Of a stretch of DNA of 49,810 nucleotides, positions 44,954-49,810 are shown piece by piece. Source of the DNA: Bacteroidales bacterium (lineage in GTDB: Bacteria; Bacteroidota; Bacteroidia; Bacteroidales; UBA3824); NCBI GenBank assembly GCA_016286055.1, contig JAEERW010000018.1, positions 1 through 49,810 on the forward strand. Direction: 5' to 3'. The notes below the pieces were generated by a model, which was given only the letters and a program-made list of their open reading frames with translations, made no database searches and had not been told where the DNA came from. Made by a program: the position numbers and the translations under genes. Each line of letters starts with the position of its first letter. Within the stretch, counting starts at the first letter, position 1.

Positions 44954-45355
44954 AATGTATTTATTTTCTGCAAAGTTAGCAAAAATATTTTGAAAAATGA
45001 TGGCGGTGTGGAAAAAGTTTGGTATATTTGCCATCGTTAACGTAAAAAATGAAAATACGAAACAGAAATAACGTAAATTATTAACATACAAAGCATTGAC
45101 TATTATTCACATTCAAAACAAAAGCGTCGCAAACTCTTGATTTTGAATCGGAAGTAATAAAAGCAATTCACGGGCGCATTGTGTCGTCCTCGTTGTCATA
45201 TATAAAGTTAATGCTCGCACCGCGTAAGGTGTGGGCAATTTTCTAATATGACAGCGGGGTTCTTGCGACGCTCCTCGTGAATGTGATAGAAAGGCTCACG
45301 CCTTATTTTATGCCGATAAGTGATTGATAGCGAATGCGATAAACTATCAATCAAA
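44954..45355. other. 402-bp intergenic region upstream of the methyltransferase
   Basis: No gene is supported. It contains the promoter of the double-GNAT gene (left edge), a pair GCGTCGCAA (45124) / TTGCGACGC (45263), another pair ATTCACG (45167) / CGTGAAT (45275) that crosses it, and a small stem CACC...GGTG near 45220. These might be parts of a structured leader RNA. The dyad at 45321 precedes the next gene. Confidence 0.4.
45321..45353 (+). promoter_or_regulatory. Operator-like dyad abutting the methyltransferase start
   Basis: TGATTGATAG at 45321-45330 and CTATCAATCA at 45344-45353: an exact 10-bp inverted repeat around 13 bp, ending 2 bp before ATG 45356. It is well placed for an operator or start-codon-hiding stem. 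Confidence 0.65.
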
Positions 45356-46501
45356 ATGGCAAACAACGATTTGAAGAACGCAAAAAAAGCCAAAAAAGAT
45401 GAGTTTTATACTCAACTTGTTGATATTGAGTTGGAACTAAAACATTACAAAGACCACTTTAAAGGAAAGACCGTTCTTTGTAATTGCGATGACCCACGTA
45501 TCAGCAACTTCTTTCATTATTTTAGTTATAGTTTTGAGCACTTGGGCTTGAAGAAACTTATAACCACTTGCTACAAAAACCAAAGTCGTGATCTGTTTTC
45601 AAAAAGTGATTCAGAACGCGCTATTTGGCTCGAATATAATGGAGACAAAAATGGCAACAGAATACCAGACCCAGAGGAAATTGGAATTAATTATCTAAAA
45701 GGGGACGGTGATTTCCGTAGCCCCGAATGTATTGAACTTTTGAAACAAGCCGACATAGTAGTAACTAATCCGCCGTTTTCTCTGTTTCGCGAGTATGTGG
45801 CGCAATTAATTGAATATAACAAAAAGTTTATCATAATAGGAAATGTAAATGCAATTTCGTATAAGGAAATATTTCAATTGATAAAGAATAATAAACTTTG
45901 GCTTGGGGCAAGTATTCATAGTGGCGATAGGGAGTTTGGTGTTCCTACTGATTATCCACTGAATGCGGCAGGATGTCGTCAAGACGAAAATGGCAACAAG
46001 TACATTCGTGTCAAGGGTGTTAGATGGTTTACAAATCTTGATTACAAAGAACGTCACGAGGATTTAATACTCTACAAAATGTTTAATGCAAAAGAATATC
46101 CGAAGTACGAAAACTATGATGCTATAAATGTTGATATTACAAATGAAATACCATCTGATTATTATCAGACTATTGGTGTTCCAATTACGTTTTTGGATAA
46201 ATACAATCCAGACCAATTTGAAATAGAGGCACTCGGCATTGTTGGCAGTTGTGATTTTCTTAATAATAGAGAAATGGAAATTTTGGATAAAGAAGGTAAT
46301 CCAACAGGAAAGTATACTTTCAATGCCAAAGGAACATTGTATCGAAAACATAATCCGTTAGTGGATAAGAAGGTGGCAGCGTTCAAAGATAGACAAACAG
46401 GTGAATTGTATCAAAGTATTTACGCCCGCATCCTCATTCGCCGCAAACAGCAATCAAACCTTGCCCTTGCCGCTGAACCCAAAACTCCGTTTAACTCTTA
46501 A
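45356..46501 (+). CDS. EcoRI-type adenine-specific DNA methyltransferase
   Basis: 381 residues from ATG 45356 (MANNDLKNAKKAKKDEFYTQ). KDEFYTQLVDIE at the N-terminus and VVTNPPFSLFREYV (NPPF catalytic loop) identify the M.EcoRI group of N6-adenine methyltransferases. The recognition sequence cannot be read from protein. The next gene begins 13 bp downstream, the same strand, and encodes a DUF262-HNH nuclease in place of an EcoRI-like endonuclease. Regulation may use the dyad at 45321. Confidence 0.92.
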   Translation: MANNDLKNAKKAKKDEFYTQLVDIELELKHYKDHFKGKTVLCNCDDPRISNFFHYFSYSFEHLGLKKLITTCYKNQSRDLFSKSDSERAIWLEYNGDKNGNRIPDPEEIGINYLKGDGDFRSPECIELLKQADIVVTNPPFSLFREYVAQLIEYNKKFIIIGNVNAISYKEIFQLIKNNKLWLGASIHSGDREFGVPTDYPLNAAGCRQDENGNKYIRVKGVRWFTNLDYKERHEDLILYKMFNAKEYPKYENYDAINVDITNEIPSDYYQTIGVPITFLDKYNPDQFEIEALGIVGSCDFLNNREMEILDKEGNPTGKYTFNAKGTLYRKHNPLVDKKVAAFKDRQTGELYQSIYARILIRRKQQSNLALAAEPKTPFNS

Positions 46502-46514
46502 ATAACAACACCTT

Positions 46515-47600
46515 ATGCAAATAGAATTACACAAAATCACCATTCGTCAACTTACCGACGGTTATCAAGACAATGCCGAAAGTGGTGTAAAGGCTTTTGG
46601 CGGCAAACTCGACGTGCGTCCGCCGTATCAGCGCGAATTTGTTTACAACGACAAACAGCGCGACGCCGTAATCGACACTGTTACAAATGGTTTCCCGCTC
46701 AATGTGATGTATTGGGCTACCAGCGACGATGGTACTTACGAAATCATTGACGGACAGCAACGTACAATTTCAATTTGTCAGTATGTAAACGGTGATTTTG
46801 CGTATTTCTTCAAATATTTTTACAATCTGACCCAAGACGAGGCGAACAAAATTCTTGATTACGAACTACAAATCTACATTTGCAGCGGCTCCGACAGCGA
46901 AAAACTCAAATGGTTTCGCACAATCAATATCGCCGGTGAAAAACTCACTGAACAGGAACTCCGAAACGCCGTATATTCAGGCAGTTGGGTGAGCGATGCC
47001 AAGCGTTATTTCTCTAAAAACAACTGTGCGGCATACGGATTGGCGAGCAAATATCTCAATGGTTCGCCCATCCGTCAAGACTATCTCGAAACAGCCCTCA
47101 GTTGGATTGCCCGCACCACAGGCATTGAGATTTATATGGGCAAGCATCAGCACGACAACAACGCCATTGAACTTTGGAACTATTTTCAAAGCGTAATCTC
47201 TTGGGTGAAAGCCATTTTCCCTAAATATCGCAAAGAGATGAAAGGCGTGGATTGGGGTTTGCTTTACGATAAGTTTCACAACCAAAACCTTAACGTTCAG
47301 CAACTTGAATCACGAGTGTCAGAACTAATGAAAGACTCCGACGTTCAGAAAAAATCCGGCATTTATCCCTACGTTCTCGATGGCGACGAAAAGCATCTTG
47401 GCATCCGCGCCTTCGACGACAACACCAAGCGCGAAGAGTATGAAATTCAGAATGGTATCTGCAAAATCTGTGGCGAGCATTTTGAAATAGAACAGATGGA
47501 AGCCGACCACATAAAGCCGTGGTGTCAGGGCGGTCACACCGTAAAAGAAAATTGCCAAATGCTCTGCAAAAAATGCAATCGCGAGAAGTCGGGGAAGTGA
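46515..47600 (+). CDS. DUF262-HNH endonuclease
   Basis: 361 residues. The DUF262 (ParB-like) domain has the nucleotide-sensing motif DGQQR at 79-83 after PYQREFVYNDKQ. The C-terminus is an HNH zinc nuclease: C316-x2-C319, D331-H332, N346, C351-x2-C354 and N355. DUF262 domains occur in GmrSD-type and SspE-type defence nucleases. Position right after an EcoRI-type methyltransferase suggests that the pair is a restriction-modification-like unit, with the HNH domain cutting unmodified or abnormal DNA. Confidence 0.88.
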   Translation: MQIELHKITIRQLTDGYQDNAESGVKAFGGKLDVRPPYQREFVYNDKQRDAVIDTVTNGFPLNVMYWATSDDGTYEIIDGQQRTISICQYVNGDFAYFFKYFYNLTQDEANKILDYELQIYICSGSDSEKLKWFRTINIAGEKLTEQELRNAVYSGSWVSDAKRYFSKNNCAAYGLASKYLNGSPIRQDYLETALSWIARTTGIEIYMGKHQHDNNAIELWNYFQSVISWVKAIFPKYRKEMKGVDWGLLYDKFHNQNLNVQQLESRVSELMKDSDVQKKSGIYPYVLDGDEKHLGIRAFDDNTKREEYEIQNGICKICGEHFEIEQMEADHIKPWCQGGHTVKENCQMLCKKCNREKSGK

Positions 47601-47606
47601 TGTTAC

Positions 47607-49187
47607 TTACTTCTCCCACTCCGTAATCTCGCACTCGTGCTTTTTGGTGTCCTTGTCGTAGTTGATGGCGACGAAAAGGAGGTTGCCTTTGTAGTTGTCG
47701 AGGGCGTCGAAATATTGGCGGCTTTGAATCTGTTGCAGAGCCTTTCCGGTTGATTCGTTGATTTTCAACTCGATGATAATTGCCGGATGCTCAGGCGATT
47801 TCACCACAGGTACATACACCAAGTCGGCAAAGCCTTTCCCCGTAGAGAGTTCCTTGAAACAGTTGTAGTAGTTGAGCGCGTGAACAAAAGCAATATAAAC
47901 AGCGGCGGCGAGTGCGTTTTCGTTGTTGTAGTTGCGGCTTGAACTAACGTGTAAGTGAGTGTTGTCTAAGGCTTTGGCTACGGCATCGGAGTTTTTGAGG
48001 AGGGTCTGTTCCAAAAGTTCTTCCGAAGCCTTGATGATTTCGTCGGTTTTGGAATATTCGGGCAAGGTAGAAACCGCCCTATGCCACTCTTTGCGGACTT
48101 CAAGATTAGGAATTCTGCACGTAAATTTGTTGTTGTCGTATGCCAAATAGCCGAGATGAATCAAATATGTAAAAACATCGTCCTTGCTCACAAAATCGGT
48201 CATCGTGTTGAGATACATTTCAACATCTACCTTCACTTCTTCGCCAGAAAGCATTTTTATTACATCTTCTTTCGCGCCTTTGTAGTTGTGTTTTAGGCGG
48301 TCGGTGATTACCATATACGTGGAAGTCTTGCCCCAAAAGTTGCCAAACTTTTTGGTCTCCATACACATAACTACGGATTCGGGGTTGTAAATTTCAAATC
48401 CGTTTTGAGCATAACCATCGTATTCTTTTTTGCATTGCGCAAAGTCCACCTTGTATTTTGTGCATAATGGCTTTACCTCTTGTTCTGTAAACCCCACAAA
48501 TTCGGCAAGATTGAAAGCGTCTAAAATTGTATATTCCCTAAAATTGTTGAGTTTGCTCTGCACACGGTCTCTTACAATTGGCAAAATTCCCGTGAGATAG
48601 GCGAGCGCAATTGCAGGACGTAGAGTGTCGCTTTTGAATAGTCCGTTCAGAAACTCCAAATAATCGGCAAACAGATGTGTGCCAAAAGTGTCGCGCACAA
48701 GGCAGTCGTACTCGTCGAGAATGATTACAAAGGTTTCATTGTTTTCTTTATATACCTTCATCATACAGTTGGCGATGGTTTCGTTCTTCACAAACCTTAT
48801 CTTGGGATATTGTTCCTGAAATTCGTCGCGTACCTTTTTTTGAAGGTCTTTGAGCATTTCATTTTTATCATTTGCGTTCTGATACTCGCTCGCGACATCT
48901 ATCTTGATGAAATTCAGTTTATTGAGATACTGTTCATAGTTCTTAGCCTTGGAGATTTTCAACTTGGAAAAAATCTCTCGCGAATCGCAACCCTTTGAAT
49001 AGTATGCGCACATAATGTTTGTGGCGATTGTTTTGCCAAACCGCCTCGGACGAGAAACGCAGATATATTGGTTTCCACTGTCGATAAACTTGTTTAACTC
49101 GCTTATCAACATTGATTTATCTACGAATATATTGCCGGCCAACGTTTTTTTGAAACCGGCATTGCTTGGATTGAGGTATATGCCCAT
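47607..49187 (-). CDS. AAA-ATPase-like protein with PD-(D/E)XK nuclease domain
   Basis: 526 residues. Walker A is RPRRFGKTI (about 47-55); Walker B is VIILDEYDCLV (about 155-165). The C-terminal part contains ELSTGKGFADLVYVP and AIIIELKINESTGKALQQI, the D-ExK pattern of PDDEXK_9. The family (AAA-ATPase_like plus DUF1703) is very common in Bacteroidota, often in many copies, and is of unknown role. It converges with the DUF262 gene with a 6-bp gap. A TAACTTTG box at 49218-49211 (minus) is its likely -7 element. Confidence 0.9.
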   Translation of the reverse strand: MGIYLNPSNAGFKKTLAGNIFVDKSMLISELNKFIDSGNQYICVSRPRRFGKTIATNIMCAYYSKGCDSREIFSKLKISKAKNYEQYLNKLNFIKIDVASEYQNANDKNEMLKDLQKKVRDEFQEQYPKIRFVKNETIANCMMKVYKENNETFVIILDEYDCLVRDTFGTHLFADYLEFLNGLFKSDTLRPAIALAYLTGILPIVRDRVQSKLNNFREYTILDAFNLAEFVGFTEQEVKPLCTKYKVDFAQCKKEYDGYAQNGFEIYNPESVVMCMETKKFGNFWGKTSTYMVITDRLKHNYKGAKEDVIKMLSGEEVKVDVEMYLNTMTDFVSKDDVFTYLIHLGYLAYDNNKFTCRIPNLEVRKEWHRAVSTLPEYSKTDEIIKASEELLEQTLLKNSDAVAKALDNTHLHVSSSRNYNNENALAAAVYIAFVHALNYYNCFKELSTGKGFADLVYVPVVKSPEHPAIIIELKINESTGKALQQIQSRQYFDALDNYKGNLLFVAINYDKDTKKHECEITEWEK

Positions 49188-49225
49188 AGTGCCTTACGTT
49201 TTATTTTCCGCAAAGTTAGCAAAAA

Positions 49226-49810
49226 TTATTTTAATTCTCTAATTGCCGCCTGCAATTCTTCCAAAAAATGTGCTGCGTGTCCGCCGTCCATCTGAACGTG
49301 GTGAAACTGAAACGAGATTGGCAATGTTACTTTAAACCAATGTTTTCGGTAACGTCCCCACGAAAGGAACGGATTGTTGTAAATGCCAGAATATTGATTT
49401 ACTATGCAGTCGAGTTCGGTGCCTGTAACCGCCGACGTGCCAACTATTGCCGCGCCTTCGTCCAAAATGTTTTTGCAAGATTCTATCGCTGATTTTGATA
49501 TTGAGATGTAATCGTTGTTAAACTTCTGCAAATCATTGGTGTAAGGAATATCGCAGAAGCACAATGCACCGTTTTTGTCGTTGAAAATCGTGTTGAGGGC
49601 GAGATGATCGTAACGGAAAAGTTTATCGCCTTCGGGCAGGGTCAGAAACTCGTCAACTTTGCTTGCTGCCTTGCCAATGCACCACGATAGCAACATATTG
49701 AATTTCATACCTTTGCGCTTGCTCACACGGCAAAGATTGGTAACGTCAAAAGTTTTCACAACCGTTACCATCGGCATCGGCGATTTCATCCAATATTCAA
49801 ACGCCTTTGC
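49226..49810 (-). CDS. Chloramphenicol-acetyltransferase-like protein, C-terminal part
   Basis: The reading frame is open at the right edge of the window (preceding codons read AKAFEYWMKSPMP), so the start is outside. 194 codons are visible. The active-site motif FQFHHVQMDGGHAAHFLEEL contains the HHxxxDG signature of CAT/CatA-like acyltransferases, and NNPFLSWGRY and FEYWMKSPMPMVTV match CatA-type proteins. Many such proteins do not acetylate chloramphenicol; host role uncertain. Confidence 0.88.
   Translation of the reverse strand, partial: AKAFEYWMKSPMPMVTVVKTFDVTNLCRVSKRKGMKFNMLLSWCIGKAASKVDEFLTLPEGDKLFRYDHLALNTIFNDKNGALCFCDIPYTNDLQKFNNDYISISKSAIESCKNILDEGAAIVGTSAVTGTELDCIVNQYSGIYNNPFLSWGRYRKHWFKVTLPISFQFHHVQMDGGHAAHFLEELQAAIRELK

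Noticed and set aside
43988-45091. Longer start for the double GNAT gene at 45091
   Set aside because: The extra 46 residues are hydrophobic translation of promoter DNA; MQIQTATINDVPE at 44953 is a normal GNAT start.
45161-45172. AAAGCAATTCAC match to the CRISPR repeat
   Set aside because: Only 12 bases and no promoter box or other repeat bases; likely chance in A/T-rich DNA.
45208-45393. 61-codon minus-strand frame before the methyltransferase
   Set aside because: It overlaps the methyltransferase start and the dyad, with no recognisable protein features.

Overview
The window looks like chromosomal DNA from a member of the Bacteroidales (phylum Bacteroidota). Promoters repeatedly match the Bacteroidota form TTTG-N19-21-TAnnTTTG. 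Shine-Dalgarno sequences are weak or absent. The CRISPR system is a II-C type with a large Cas9 and 47-bp repeats, and BspA-like leucine-rich-repeat proteins and DUF4143-type ATPases are present. No rRNA or tRNA gene was recognised.

Layout. 1-20.8 kb is mostly core or envelope related: the end of priA, an aspartate aminotransferase, a secreted esterase, two tandem methyl-accepting chemotaxis proteins, an ATP/ADP-carrier-like transporter fused to HEAT and cyclic-nucleotide-binding domains, an FAH-family hydrolase, a four-gene membrane cluster (small membrane protein, membrane-anchored coiled coil, TPM-like protein, duplicated Tim44-like/zinc-ribbon protein), a periplasmic-binding/SpoIIE phosphatase sensor, glyA, a ClC channel with CBS domains and a small lipoprotein.

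20.9-28.9 kb is a complete type II-C CRISPR-Cas locus. A tracrRNA of about 83 nt is encoded on the minus strand, divergent from cas9, with promoters interleaved in about 50 bp. Then come cas9, cas1 and cas2, a two-way terminator, and 25 repeats with 24 spacers. Every repeat carries a minus-strand promoter (TTG-N19-TATCTTTG), so crRNAs should be transcribed towards the cas genes. The terminal degenerate repeat has lost its tracrRNA-pairing part but keeps the promoter. Two repeat relics lie outside the array (30944 and 37512), the second placed as the promoter of an ordinary gene.

28.9-39.6 kb is accessory DNA: a VapBC-like pair, a DinB-like protein, a collapsed HigBA toxin-antitoxin remnant, a serine hydrolase, and an approximately 6-kb segment bounded by imperfect direct repeats. 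That segment holds a hypothetical gene, two tandem LRR proteins, a GNAT protein, a DUF1579-like protein and a DUF4143-type ATPase preceded by four 33-bp-phased repeats.

39.5-49.8 kb has a phosphoesterase, a glycosyltransferase, a YhcG-like (DUF1016) nuclease with internal palindromes, an amidohydrolase fused to an ABM domain, a double GNAT protein, an EcoRI-type adenine methyltransferase operonic with a DUF262-HNH nuclease (a candidate restriction-modification-like unit), an AAA/PD-(D/E)XK protein and a partial chloramphenicol acetyltransferase-like gene.

The most unusual material is the regulation of the CRISPR locus (repeat-borne promoters, relics outside the array, a hairpin abutting the cas1 start codon), the methyltransferase/DUF262-HNH pair, and the PspA/YdjGH-like membrane cluster. 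All functional calls come from reading sequence by eye; no database search was run.
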